Positions 9,008 through 17,694 of a stretch of 64,000 bases of DNA are shown here, piece after piece; the stretch's first letter is position 1, and every line of letters starts with the position of its first letter. The stretch lies in assembly GCA_905234765.1 (NCBI GenBank), contig CAJOIF010000006.1:36830-100829 (forward strand). Reading direction: 5' to 3'. Made by a program: the position numbers and the translations under genes. The notes below the pieces were generated by a model. The model was not told the DNA's origin, ran no database searches, and saw only the letters and a program-made list of their open reading frames with translations. The stretch comes from an uncultured Bacteroidales bacterium (GTDB lineage Bacteria; Bacteroidota; Bacteroidia; Bacteroidales; F082).

Positions 9008-10015
9008 ATGAAAACCAAAAAACTTTTCATCTCCATCTTCGTGATGGCAGTCGTGGCCTTCACTTTGGTCACTGTTGTTTCCTGCAAGAAGGATAACCAA
9101 AATAACAACGAAACAACGACAGCAACGGGAATTGACCCCATGAATGAATATCTTGCTTCATTCAAGAAAAAGTTGCTCTCTGCCCAAAAAGGTGAGGAAT
9201 TTATCAGCCTTGAACAAGCACGGCGCGACATGGGCAATCTACTCAACTATGACCTCGGTGATGCTAACTACGCCACCAACGTATTCCATCGCGACACGCT
9301 GCACGCAAGCCTCGTCGTTACCAACGGGCAAGTGGATCTCGCACAATTAGCAGTCACCTATAATGCCTCGCGTGAATTGATTGAAAAAACTTACGAACAA
9401 TTGGATTTGCCCGAAAAAAGTGTGTACACCATCCATTGCACCTTTGGTCAACAAACCGTCAATGGCGAGGCGATAGATGTGCAATATGTGCTGACAACAA
9501 GAGGCCTAGAACTTGAAGCAAGGGAATCGTGTTATGTCCCTTTGAACAAGACCAGTATCGATATGACAGATTGTTGGAGCGTATGGGACGGCCTAGGCCG
9601 CTGTGATGGTTCTGATACTGGCTACGACCATGTTCGCATCCTTGAATTGGTCTACAACAACAATATGCCCTCCATGACATGCATTAGTGGTCATTTGTAT
9701 TTTACGGATGAAGGTACTGGGTCTTTCGAGGCTTATTCGTATCCTGAACCAGGTACGTCCTATTATCGTTTTTGGACAGGAAATGGCATACAATTGTTCT
9801 CAGACTATGTTTTCCCAGAAACAATGAGTTATTATTATGAAAACATGCGAGATGTAATCAGTGATAGAATGACCCTCTTGAATGATGATGATTATTGGAT
9901 TTCTGCTGTTTACTGTACAATTATTCCATGGGTAGGCAATTATGGTATGTATACTTTCTCCTGCAAATATGATTATGGCAAGCCTCATTGCACAGGAGAA
10001 GGTTTCGATGATTAA
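9008..10015 (+). CDS. Hypothetical lipoprotein
   Basis: This 335-residue protein has a signal peptide ending VTVVSC, so the mature N terminus should be a lipidated cysteine near residue 26, followed by a polar N- and T-rich linker. The rest is soluble and carries several cysteines and tryptophans (DMTDCWSVWDGLGRCDG). I do not recognise a family. Its position between two other exported proteins suggests a shared surface role, which is inference only. Confidence 0.7.
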   Translation: MKTKKLFISIFVMAVVAFTLVTVVSCKKDNQNNNETTTATGIDPMNEYLASFKKKLLSAQKGEEFISLEQARRDMGNLLNYDLGDANYATNVFHRDTLHASLVVTNGQVDLAQLAVTYNASRELIEKTYEQLDLPEKSVYTIHCTFGQQTVNGEAIDVQYVLTTRGLELEARESCYVPLNKTSIDMTDCWSVWDGLGRCDGSDTGYDHVRILELVYNNNMPSMTCISGHLYFTDEGTGSFEAYSYPEPGTSYYRFWTGNGIQLFSDYVFPETMSYYYENMRDVISDRMTLLNDDDYWISAVYCTIIPWVGNYGMYTFSCKYDYGKPHCTGEGFDD

Positions 10016-10088
10016 TGCCGAAATTCATTCGTTTGGACGGGTTTTATGGATTTGCCCTTTTATTTTAAGACACTCACGAAAAAAGCAT

Positions 10089-10096
10089 TATCTTTG
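10089..10096 (+). promoter_or_regulatory. Putative -7 element TATCTTTG
   Basis: The TAnnTTTG box lies 20 bases before the ATG of the T9SS cargo gene. No matching -33 TTTG is evident. Confidence 0.45.
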
Positions 10097-10116
10097 CAAA
10101 ACCAAATTATAGAGCC

Positions 10117-11745
10117 ATGAAAACAGTTAGAATCGCATTGTTATTTGTGATGATGATATCTTTTGGGCATGGGTTCTCTCAAGACCGTGGATTCTTCCGT
10201 ATCTATGAACGGGACGACAAGTCGTTTGGAGCCTCCGATGCCATAGAACTGCCTGATGGCAGTTTCATCGTGGCGGCCAACGATCGATCAATATTCAATG
10301 AGTTGTGGGGTCTTGAAATCAATGGGGAATTGGTCAAGTTGTCGGCAGAGGGGGAACTGCTGCGGAGCGTGCCTGTTACGTACGAGAACGGCTATTGCAG
10401 AATAGAGAACATATTTCGGCACCCCATTGAGTCTGATTTGTTCATTGGCACTGGTGAATTCTTCTTGGCCGAGGGCTTGCCTGATGTTCAACATTCCCGT
10501 CCTTTTTTGATTCAATTTGACGATGAGTTGAACATTACCTTAAAGATGTGTCCGGAATGGCCAGAGGAGTTGCATGATTATAGTCTCTCTGCTTGTACCA
10601 TGGTTGACCGAAATGGGAAAGTGTTCAGCGAAAACATGCTTCATAGATTAGACACTGCTAGGATTCTCCGCTACCGACGGTTTTATACCCAGATGTCTGC
10701 CGAAGGCGAGACGGAGTTCATGGTTGAAGACTCAACGGACATACAACAGATAACTCCGGGTATCACCGAAGCCGTCTTCGAGTTCCCTGTAACAGGTCAA
10801 AAGGGATTCTTAAGGAAAGTGCATGGAGATACAGTGAGTCAAAAACTGTATGGGTTGAATAAAGACAACGAGGCGGAGGAAATCAACAACCTTTACCGCT
10901 TTGCCATGGACACGGCTATATACTACAACGAGATAGGCGAATTGGTCTATTCAACATATTACATCTGTCTCCTTGATTATGTAAGTACCACCGTCACTCC
11001 GCTAAACGATTCCACGTTGCTATATGCCTTTATAGGTGATGAACACCAGTATATTTTTATCCCGTCACAACCGCTTAACCAATTCCTGTTGGAAAGTTCG
11101 GCCGTAATGTTCAAGACGGATCTTGATGGGAACATCAGGCAGGAATATGCCATCTTTGGCAGTTTGAACGAAACTATTGAGGCCATCCCAAGATGTTCCT
11201 ATGGGATCACGGAAGAGGATGCAGCTGGCAACAAATACATCTACTTTTGCTGCCATACGGAAAGGCTCACCACCCCGACAGATAGTCCCAACAAGATGAC
11301 CATCATTAAAATGACGGAAGACTTAGACATCGTGTGGCAAAAGACATACGCGCAAGAGGGTGTATACATGCAGGCTCGCCATGTTTTGGCTACAGGGGAC
11401 GGAGGCTGCTTTGTGGTGGGAGTGATAAGCAGAGATGGTCAACGGCACCACGACATTTTCGCCCTAAAAATTGGTTCCGACGGGACGTTAGGAACAAACG
11501 AAATCACCGTTACGGACGAAATGTTTTTCTATCCCAACCCTGTGAAGAATGTATTGCACTTACATTATCCTGCGAACATACCGCCCCAATCCATTGAGCT
11601 CTACGACCTGCAAGGCCGCCTAGTGCGTGCCCAAACAGCAAACTTCGAGAGTTTCGGCATGGCAGGCCTCGCCGCTGGGCAATATGTGATGAAGGTCACT
11701 TTGGCAGACGGGAAGGTGTACTCGGATAAGGTGGTGAAGGAATAA
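10117..11745 (+). CDS. Secreted protein with type IX secretion sorting domain
   Basis: The protein is 542 residues. It has a Sec signal peptide ending GFSQ, a long beta-rich body with repeated short strands consistent with a beta-propeller-like fold (not proven), and a C-terminal sorting domain from about residue 470. The sorting domain shows the expected FYPNPVKN, then IELYDLQGRLV, and GLAAGQYVMKVTLADG near the end. That domain is recognised by the type IX secretion system, which exports and attaches proteins at the cell surface in Bacteroidota. No T9SS machinery gene is in the window. A strong terminator follows. Confidence 0.85.
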   Translation: MKTVRIALLFVMMISFGHGFSQDRGFFRIYERDDKSFGASDAIELPDGSFIVAANDRSIFNELWGLEINGELVKLSAEGELLRSVPVTYENGYCRIENIFRHPIESDLFIGTGEFFLAEGLPDVQHSRPFLIQFDDELNITLKMCPEWPEELHDYSLSACTMVDRNGKVFSENMLHRLDTARILRYRRFYTQMSAEGETEFMVEDSTDIQQITPGITEAVFEFPVTGQKGFLRKVHGDTVSQKLYGLNKDNEAEEINNLYRFAMDTAIYYNEIGELVYSTYYICLLDYVSTTVTPLNDSTLLYAFIGDEHQYIFIPSQPLNQFLLESSAVMFKTDLDGNIRQEYAIFGSLNETIEAIPRCSYGITEEDAAGNKYIYFCCHTERLTTPTDSPNKMTIIKMTEDLDIVWQKTYAQEGVYMQARHVLATGDGGCFVVGVISRDGQRHHDIFALKIGSDGTLGTNEITVTDEMFFYPNPVKNVLHLHYPANIPPQSIELYDLQGRLVRAQTANFESFGMAGLAAGQYVMKVTLADGKVYSDKVVKE

Positions 11746-11761
11746 TATCCCAACATTGTTT

Positions 11762-11810
11762 AACGAGGATGCTATTGTGGATAGTCACCATGGCATCCTC
11801 GTTCTTTTTC
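11762..11810 (+). terminator. Rho-independent terminator after the T9SS cargo gene
   Basis: AACGAGGATGC (11762-11772) pairs with GCATCCTCGTT (11793-11803), followed by a T-rich tail. Confidence 0.85.
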
Positions 11811-11818
11811 TTGTTTCT

Positions 11819-11849
11819 GTTGGTGAAACCGAAACTTTTCCTAATTTTG
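11819..11849 (+). promoter_or_regulatory. Putative promoter of the phosphoesterase gene
   Basis: GTTG at 11819-11822 and TAATTTTG at 11842-11849 have a 19-base spacer, the Bacteroidetes spacing. The ATG is about 60 bases downstream. Confidence 0.5.
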
Positions 11850-11909
11850 CGTTTTATAACCAAGGAAAAGAAAGAACCACATCCATTAGAAACAGAAAAT
11901 GCATGACCT

Positions 11910-13376
11910 ATGAACAAAAAGAAACTGTTGTTACTGCTCGCTATGTTGGCGGTAGTGCTGTGGCTTGTCCTGCGCAACCAGCCCCAAAATGGAACCAAGC
12001 AGACCGAAGCCAAACCAACGGAAACCTCTGCTTCCGTCGATGAAAAGGAAATCGCCATCCTCTCGGTCAACGACATGCACTCCAGCATCGACCTTTTCCC
12101 GAAGTTCGCCGCTATGGTCGACAGCCTGCGGGCCATTTATCCCGACTTGTTGGTGTTTTCGGCAGGCGACAACCGCACGGGCAACCCTGTCAACGACCAA
12201 TACGACCCGACGAATTATCCTATGATTGCACTGATGAACGAAGTAGGCTTCAACCTCTCCGCTGTAGGCAATCATGAATGGGATGCCGATATCGTGAATC
12301 TGGAAAATGACATTGAACGAGCCCGTTTTCCTTTTGTTTGCGCCAACGTTTACGTCCCTGATTCGGTCACCCTCGACATCAAGCCATTCGTGACCATGGA
12401 TATGGACGGGGTGAAGCTGGCAGTGATCGGCATGATAGAGCTTCGTCACGATGGCCTTCCTGGGACACATCCCGACCACTTGAAAAAAGTCAGTTTTAGG
12501 CGTGATAATGAGGTTATTCCTGAATATCAATATCTTAGAAAGCAAAACGATGTGGTGATATTGCTCTCGCATTGTGGTATTGAGGACGATATGGAACTGG
12601 CTGAGGCCAATCCTTGGTTAGATGCCATTATCGGCGGACATACTCATGCTTTGATAGAGAAGCCTTCTGAGACGAATGGTGTTTTGGTGACACAGTCGGG
12701 CTCGCATCTGAAATATGCCACTTTGGTGAAAATCAAGGTGAAAGACCATCAAGTGACGGAGAAAAATGCTGTTGTGTTGAATGTCAATAGCGTAGGGAAG
12801 GAGAAACCCGAGGTGAGACAGATGTTGGATGAATTCAACGATTCACCGCGTTTCAATGAGGCGATCGCAATGGCGAAGACGAAGTTCGAGACACCAGAAG
12901 AACTGGGAAGTATGCTTTGCGATGCCTTGTGCGAGATTTCGGGTGCTGACTTCGCCTTTCAGAACACGGGTGGCGTCCGTGTCACACATCTGAAGAAAGG
13001 GCCTATCACCGTGAAGGATGTCTATAGCATCGATCCTTTCAACAACGAAGTGGTGGTGTATGAGATGACTGGAACGCAAGTTAAAAAGTTCATCCTCAAT
13101 ACTTTCCGTAAGAACGGTGGCTATCCTTCCTACGTCTCTGGCATGACATATATGATAAGTGATGACGGAAAAAAGGTGTGGGTCGACGTAAAAGGTGGGA
13201 ACTTCTCAACCCATAAAATCTATAAGGTGGCGATGAACAGTTACATGGCCTCTACGGTTGACATCGAGAGCGAAGACGAAGGCCGAAGCATGTTCATGAC
13301 CTCTGAAGAAATGCTCATAGAATTTTTGCGTAAACATAAAGAGGTTGATTATCAAGGAGTAATCCGAACGGAGTAA
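11910..13376 (+). CDS. 5'-nucleotidase/UshA-like metallophosphoesterase
   Basis: This 488-residue exported enzyme has an N-terminal hydrophobic segment (LLLLLAMLAVVLWLVL) that is either a signal or an anchor. The calcineurin-like metal motifs are NDMH at residues 54-57, SAGDNRTG, GNHEWD and a later GGHTH. A C-terminal nucleotidase domain covers about 300-488 (FQNTGGVR and YSIDPFNNEVVVYEMTG are typical). It should hydrolyse nucleotides or related phosphate esters in the periplasm. The GDNRTG motif differs slightly from the GDN(F/L)xG norm. The next gene has its own promoter. Confidence 0.88.
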   Translation: MNKKKLLLLLAMLAVVLWLVLRNQPQNGTKQTEAKPTETSASVDEKEIAILSVNDMHSSIDLFPKFAAMVDSLRAIYPDLLVFSAGDNRTGNPVNDQYDPTNYPMIALMNEVGFNLSAVGNHEWDADIVNLENDIERARFPFVCANVYVPDSVTLDIKPFVTMDMDGVKLAVIGMIELRHDGLPGTHPDHLKKVSFRRDNEVIPEYQYLRKQNDVVILLSHCGIEDDMELAEANPWLDAIIGGHTHALIEKPSETNGVLVTQSGSHLKYATLVKIKVKDHQVTEKNAVVLNVNSVGKEKPEVRQMLDEFNDSPRFNEAIAMAKTKFETPEELGSMLCDALCEISGADFAFQNTGGVRVTHLKKGPITVKDVYSIDPFNNEVVVYEMTGTQVKKFILNTFRKNGGYPSYVSGMTYMISDDGKKVWVDVKGGNFSTHKIYKVAMNSYMASTVDIESEDEGRSMFMTSEEMLIEFLRKHKEVDYQGVIRTE

Positions 13377-13383
13377 AATTGTA

Positions 13384-13415
13384 TTTGCGAGAAATAAAGA
13401 GATTTCGTAACTTTG
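13384..13415 (+). promoter_or_regulatory. Promoter of the aldose epimerase gene
   Basis: TTTG at 13384-13387 and TAACTTTG at 13408-13415 are separated by 20 bases, a good match to the Bacteroidetes sigma-ABfr consensus. Confidence 0.65.
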
Positions 13416-13472
13416 CCGCCCGAAATCGTCAGATTCAACGCAGTTAATTTTTGAAGATTGAAATCGAAAAAG

Positions 13473-14615
13473 ATGAAAAAAGCATTATCGATTTTTGCAA
13501 TGGCTTTATTATTAGTCAGTTGCGGACCCAAGAAGAAAGAAGTCAAGTTGATTCCTGCCGAAAACTTCAATACTGAAGTGGAAGGCAAAAAAGTGTCGCT
13601 TTATACCTTGCACAATGGCTTTTTGACCATGCAGGTTACCAATTATGGTGGCCGTGTCGTCGCCCTATGGATGCCTGACCAGAGAGGTAGTTTTGAGGAC
13701 ATCGTGCTTGGCTATGACCATATTGACAAGTATTTGAACAATGGAGGCGAGCGTTATCTTGGTGCCGTGGTGGGTCGTTGTGCCAACCGTATCTCCAATG
13801 GTACGTTTGCTTTGGACGAAATCGAGTATCAGTTGTCCAAGAATGATGGAGAGAACACGTTGCATGGCGGCCTGATTGGTGCCGACAAGCGTGTTTGGGA
13901 GGTCACCTCTGTCAACGATAGCGTGATTGCGATGCACACCGTGTTTGCCGACGGCGAAGACGGTTTCCCAGGCAACCTTGACGTGACGATGAGTTACACG
14001 CTGACTTACGACAATCAGTTCCAAATCCGTTATATGGCCACTACCGATGCCCCGACGCTGTGCAACTTCTCGCACCATTCCTTCTTCAACCTGAAGGGTG
14101 AGGGCAACGGCACCATCCTCGACCATGAATTGCAAATCAACTCCCGTTATATGACTATTGTCGACGATCATCTGATTCCCACAGGCAAGTTCAGCGGTGT
14201 GAAGGAAACCCCGTTTGACTTCCGTGAAAAGCACACTATTGGTGAACGCATTGGTTCCGACGATGAGCAATTGAGGAATGCTAAGGGCTACGACCACAAC
14301 TGGATTGTCGACAAGAACGATGCGAAGGCTTACGCTTGGGATGCCACGTTGACTGAGCCCAAGAGCGGCCGTGAAATGCAGGTGTGGAGTGACCAGGTGG
14401 GGATCCAGTTCTATAGCGGCAACTTCTTCAACGGCAAGGAAAAGGGTAAGTGGGGTAAGGCACTGAATTTCCGCGAAGGTCTTGCTCTTGAGACACAGTA
14501 TTTCCCGGATGCCATCAACCATGAGACATTGGCTCCCAAGCCGGTGCTGAATCCTGGCGAGGAGTACCATCAGCTTTGCATTTACAAGTTTGCTGTGCTG
14601 CCGAAAGAGAAGTAA
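13473..14615 (+). CDS. galM: Aldose 1-epimerase (mutarotase), lipoprotein form
   Basis: This 380-residue enzyme interconverts the alpha and beta anomers of aldoses such as galactose. The ATG at 13473 gives MKKALSIFAM and a lipoprotein signal ending LLVSC, so the enzyme is exported; a TTG 15 bases upstream is the only alternative. Family motifs include VVGRCANRI, the catalytic His region NFSHHSFFNL and the catalytic Glu region GLALETQYFPDAIN near the C terminus. A periplasmic lipidated mutarotase is usual in Bacteroidales and would serve sugar uptake. It has its own promoter and terminator. Confidence 0.92.
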   Translation: MKKALSIFAMALLLVSCGPKKKEVKLIPAENFNTEVEGKKVSLYTLHNGFLTMQVTNYGGRVVALWMPDQRGSFEDIVLGYDHIDKYLNNGGERYLGAVVGRCANRISNGTFALDEIEYQLSKNDGENTLHGGLIGADKRVWEVTSVNDSVIAMHTVFADGEDGFPGNLDVTMSYTLTYDNQFQIRYMATTDAPTLCNFSHHSFFNLKGEGNGTILDHELQINSRYMTIVDDHLIPTGKFSGVKETPFDFREKHTIGERIGSDDEQLRNAKGYDHNWIVDKNDAKAYAWDATLTEPKSGREMQVWSDQVGIQFYSGNFFNGKEKGKWGKALNFREGLALETQYFPDAINHETLAPKPVLNPGEEYHQLCIYKFAVLPKEK

Positions 14616-14637
14616 TACCGAAACTGATAAAAAGTTG

Positions 14638-14671
14638 AAGCCTTGTGTCGATGGATGCGAGGCTTTTTTTA
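14638..14671 (+). terminator. Terminator after the epimerase gene
   Basis: AAGCCTTG (14638-14645) pairs with CGAGGCTT (14658-14665) with one G-U pair, followed by a run of T that merges into the next promoter. Confidence 0.8.
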
Positions 14672-14677
14672 TTTTTG
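14670..14677 (+). promoter_or_regulatory. Putative -7 element of the VOC gene
   Basis: TATTTTTG overlaps the T-run of the preceding terminator and lies 20 bases before the ATG at 14698. Confidence 0.5.
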
Positions 14678-14697
14678 CAGTATCAAAAGACACGACT

Positions 14698-15162
14698 ATG
14701 CTGAAATTCAAATGCCCGTTACTTGCGGTTACCGACATGAAAAAAGCCGTCACTTTTTATGAAGAGGTGATTGGCGACCGTGTCGTCATGGACTTTGGTG
14801 AGAACGTTCAGTTTTCAGGCGGTTTTGCGCTGCAAGAGATGAAGAAATGGAAAGCGATGATACATACGGACAATGTCCGCAGAAAGTCGAATGATGCCGA
14901 GCTTTATTTCGAGGAGAAAGACTTCGACAAATTCCTTGAATATCTGAAGGAATTTCCCGAAATCCAGTATGTCCATCCAGTTGAGGAAGCACCTTGGGGA
15001 CAGCGTATTGTCCGCTTCTATGATCCTGATTTCCATATCATTGAAGTCGGTGAACCTATGGATGCTGTCATCAAAAGATTGTTCGAGTCGGGCATGACGG
15101 TCGAACAAGTTTCGGAGAAGTCGCAGTATCCCATCGAATACGTTAAGAGGTTCGCGAAATGA
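14698..15162 (+). CDS. VOC-superfamily (glyoxalase/dioxygenase-like) protein
   Basis: The 154-residue protein starts at MLKFKCPLLAV. It has the paired beta-alpha-beta units of the vicinal-oxygen-chelate fold: LAVTDMKKAVTFYEEVIGD at the start and VRFYDPDFHIIEVGEPM near residue 115, both classic for glyoxalase-like proteins. A C-terminal helical extension of about 35 residues ends YPIEYVKRFAK. The substrate is unknown. Its stop overlaps the ABC-F start by four bases (ATGA), so the two are co-translated. Confidence 0.85.
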   Translation: MLKFKCPLLAVTDMKKAVTFYEEVIGDRVVMDFGENVQFSGGFALQEMKKWKAMIHTDNVRRKSNDAELYFEEKDFDKFLEYLKEFPEIQYVHPVEEAPWGQRIVRFYDPDFHIIEVGEPMDAVIKRLFESGMTVEQVSEKSQYPIEYVKRFAK

Positions 15163-16919
15163 ACTATCTGTCGGTCAACGCGATATCCAAGTCGTATGGC
15201 ATCAAGACGCTGTTCGAGGATGTCACCTTCGGCATAGAGAAAGGCGACAAGACGGCGCTGATTGCCACCAATGGTTCGGGCAAGTCGACGATGCTGAAGA
15301 TCTTGGTGGGGAAGGAATCGCCTGATTCGGGAACGATTACCTACGCCAATGATATCAAAATCGGCTACTTGGAACAGCTGCCCGTGTATCCGGCGGGGAC
15401 GCGGATTTCCGACTTGTTGGCCGACCTCAACGATGAGCAACACCTCAAGGCAAGGCAGTATCTTACCCGTTTTGCCATCACCAATTTGGAGCAAATGGTC
15501 GATGAGCTTTCGGGTGGACAGGTGAAGCGTTTGGCCTTGGCTTTGGTGCTGCTGCATGAGCCTGATTTCCTGATTCTTGACGAGCCTACCAACCACTTGG
15601 ATGTGGAAATGGTGGAATGGCTGGAGAAGTTCCTCACCCAGTCGAGCATGACGCTGCTGATGGTCACCCACGACCGCTATTTTCTTGACCGCGTGTGTAA
15701 TAAGATTTTTGAGCTTTATCAGGGCGTGATGTACACCCACAACGGCAACTTCGATTATTACGTCAGGAAAAGCCGTGAGCGCGAGGAGGTGAAGCGTGCT
15801 ACTGCCGAGCGCAACAGCCAGCTGCTGAAATACGAGTTGGAATGGATGCGCAGTACGCCGCAAGCCCGCACGGGCAAGTCGAAAAGCCGCATTGACGCGT
15901 TTTATGACTTGAAGGAACGCTCCAAATATCAGGAACAGGATGAACGCCTTGAGTTTGGCTTGCAGATGCAGCGCTTGGGAGGCAAGATATTGGAACTCAG
16001 CAATGTGTCGAAATCCTATGGCGACCTTACCGTTTTGAGAGATTTCGACTACGTTTTCAAGCGTGGCGAACGCATTGGCTTGATTGGAAAGAATGGAGTA
16101 GGGAAGTCCACGTTCTTGAATCTGATTACGGGCAGTGTCATACCAGACAGAGGACGTGTAAAGACTGGAGAGACTGTAACTTATGGCTACTATCGTCAGG
16201 AGGGCATCCAATTCGACGAGAGCAAGACCGTGTTGAGCACCTTGCGCGACATCGCCGAGGTGGTCAATTACGGCAAGGACAAGGTCTATACGGCAGACCA
16301 GCTGTTGGCGCATTTCATGTTCCCTTACAAGATGCATCGTCAGCCCGTGGCTTTGCTCAGTGGAGGTGAAAAGCGGCGGCTTTATCTGCTGACCATCTTA
16401 GTACAGAACCCCAATTTTCTCATCCTCGACGAGCCCACCAACGACTTGGATTTGTTGACTTTACAGAAGTTGGAGGACTTCCTGCGAGGTTATAAAGGCT
16501 GCCTGTTAGTGGTCTCGCACGACCGTTTCTTCATGGATGAGGTAGTCGACCAACTCTTTGTTTTCCAAGGCGATGGCATGGTAAAAGGCTTTATGGGCAA
16601 CTACAGCCAGTACAAGGATTATCTGGATTCCAAACAGCGCGAGGAGCGCAAAGAGAAGTCGTCGCAGAAAAAAGAGGAGGTGCGTCCCGCGAAACAGCGC
16701 GAGAAGGTGAAGCGCTCCTTCAAGGAACAGCGTGAATACGAGATGCTTGCGCAAGAGATGGAGGCACTTGAAAAGGAGAAGGTTAGCCTCACAGAAGCCT
16801 TAAACAACGAGACCGATTACCAGAAACTACATGATATGGGTAACCGCTTACAGGAGATAAAGGACTTGCTGGATGAGAAGGAATTACGTTGGTTGGAATT
16901 AGATGAGATTGGAGGTTAA
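15159..16919 (+). CDS. ABC-F family ATPase
   Basis: The 586-residue soluble protein has two ABC ATPase domains and no membrane helices. Walker A motifs are NGSGKST (about residue 40) and NGVGKST (about residue 312). Signature motifs are LSGGQVKR and LSGGEKRR, with DEPTNHLD and DEPTNDLD Walker B segments. A charged C-terminal coiled coil (from about residue 490) resembles Uup. ABC-F proteins act on the ribosome, in translation rescue or antibiotic protection; the subgroup (housekeeping Uup-like versus resistance) is not decided here. The 3' end overlaps the convergent PII-like gene by four bases. Confidence 0.92.
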   Translation: MNYLSVNAISKSYGIKTLFEDVTFGIEKGDKTALIATNGSGKSTMLKILVGKESPDSGTITYANDIKIGYLEQLPVYPAGTRISDLLADLNDEQHLKARQYLTRFAITNLEQMVDELSGGQVKRLALALVLLHEPDFLILDEPTNHLDVEMVEWLEKFLTQSSMTLLMVTHDRYFLDRVCNKIFELYQGVMYTHNGNFDYYVRKSREREEVKRATAERNSQLLKYELEWMRSTPQARTGKSKSRIDAFYDLKERSKYQEQDERLEFGLQMQRLGGKILELSNVSKSYGDLTVLRDFDYVFKRGERIGLIGKNGVGKSTFLNLITGSVIPDRGRVKTGETVTYGYYRQEGIQFDESKTVLSTLRDIAEVVNYGKDKVYTADQLLAHFMFPYKMHRQPVALLSGGEKRRLYLLTILVQNPNFLILDEPTNDLDLLTLQKLEDFLRGYKGCLLVVSHDRFFMDEVVDQLFVFQGDGMVKGFMGNYSQYKDYLDSKQREERKEKSSQKKEEVRPAKQREKVKRSFKEQREYEMLAQEMEALEKEKVSLTEALNNETDYQKLHDMGNRLQEIKDLLDEKELRWLELDEIGG

Positions 16920-17209
16920 ATCATCCCTTCCACATTCCAGTAAAAGGCCCGAAGCCCCAATTCGGGGGCTTTCAGGTCTTTTTCTTTTAGCTGCTTCAGG
17001 ATGCCGTCGACGGCCTCGTCGGAGACGATGCTGATGATGGCGTTGTTCAAAGTCGGCCAGGCATGGGTGCCGTAGTGCGGCTCGCCCGTTTCGCTGCCGT
17101 GACCTTTGATTTCGTTCCACTCAGTGAAGCCTTTCACGCCGTTGTCGTTGAGCGTGGCTGCGATTTCGTCGTAGTAGGCTTGGTTGTATGTGATGAGTAT
17201 GGCTTTCAT
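16916..17209 (-). CDS. Small PII-like protein of the PG0541 transporter-associated family
   Basis: The 97-residue protein begins MKAILITYNQAYYDEI and contains NNAIISIVSDEAVDGIL, the pattern of small ferredoxin-like/PII-like proteins. Proteins of this kind (named after PG0541 of Porphyromonas gingivalis) are encoded beside RND efflux operons, as here, and are assumed to modulate the transporter. A GHGSETGEPHYGTHAWPTLN segment would form the family's ligand loop. It is the last gene of the minus-strand efflux operon and is separated from it by the four-helix-bundle insertion. Confidence 0.8.
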   Translation of the reverse strand: MKAILITYNQAYYDEIAATLNDNGVKGFTEWNEIKGHGSETGEPHYGTHAWPTLNNAIISIVSDEAVDGILKQLKEKDLKAPELGLRAFYWNVEGMI

Positions 17210-17220
17210 GATTTTCTTTT

Positions 17221-17272
17221 GCTATCAGCTATCAGCCGTCAGCAATCAGCTTGCTTGAACAGAACTGATAGC
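17221..17272. repeat. Heptad repeat GCNNTCA array, left of the four-helix-bundle gene
   Basis: Four heptads GCTATCA, GCTATCA, GCCGTCA and GCAATCA run from 17221 to 17250, with a short inverted arm CTGATAGC at 17265-17272. The array faces a matching inverted array at 17662-17694, so the gene between is bracketed by inverted repeats. Confidence 0.85.
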
Positions 17273-17279
17273 TTTATGG

Positions 17280-17630
17280 TTAGTTTATTGAATCAATTAG
17301 TTTACTAAGCATTGCTTTGATTTCTTTTATTTCTTTATCAAGCTGTTGGTATGATTCCTTGTCAAGAAACTCAAGGTCATAAGCTAACAGCAGCTCTTCT
17401 TCTACTTCGGAAGCAGAACCCGCTGCAATGTTGAGGAAATGAGCAAATTCCGCATCTGATCTTCTACCACAGCCTTCTGCTATGTTGAAAGGAATCGACA
17501 TGGAAGCCCTTCGTATTTGAGAGGTAAGGCCAAACAATTCTTCCTTTGGAAAACCTTTTGTTTTCTTATAAACATTCAAGGCAAATTGATGTCCTCTTAA
17601 CCATACCTTGTAATTATGGAAGTCTCTCAT
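17280..17630 (-). CDS. Four-helix-bundle protein (23S rRNA intervening-sequence protein family)
   Basis: The protein is 116 residues from the ATG at 17630 (MRDFHNYKVWLRGH); a TTG nine bases upstream is the alternative. It has the family hallmarks: KVWLRGHQFALNVYKKTKGF in helix 1, LTSQIRRASMSIPFNIAEG, GRRSDAEFAHFLNIA and an ELLLAYDL helix. This family (TIGR02436, Avd-like) is encoded in intervening sequences of 23S rRNA and in diversity-generating retroelements, and forms pentameric barrels that bind nucleic acid. Here it lies alone inside an efflux operon, on the operon strand, bracketed by inverted heptad repeats. No reverse transcriptase is nearby. Confidence 0.9.
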   Translation of the reverse strand: MRDFHNYKVWLRGHQFALNVYKKTKGFPKEELFGLTSQIRRASMSIPFNIAEGCGRRSDAEFAHFLNIAAGSASEVEEELLLAYDLEFLDKESYQQLDKEIKEIKAMLSKLIDSIN

Positions 17631-17661
17631 TTTATTCAATTGCTTATCTTTTACTTCTCTG

Positions 17662-17694
17662 TTAGCTGACAGCTGATTGCTGATTGCTGACAGC
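17662..17694. repeat. Heptad repeat array, right of the four-helix-bundle gene
   Basis: On the minus strand it reads GCTGTCA, GCAATCA, GCAATCA, GCTGTCA, GCTAA. It ends one base before the stop codon of the RND gene, so the unit abuts that gene exactly. Confidence 0.85.

Noticed and set aside
17280..17630. Diversity-generating retroelement accessory gene (avd)
   Set aside because: The fold family is the same, but there is no reverse transcriptase, template repeat or variable repeat near it.
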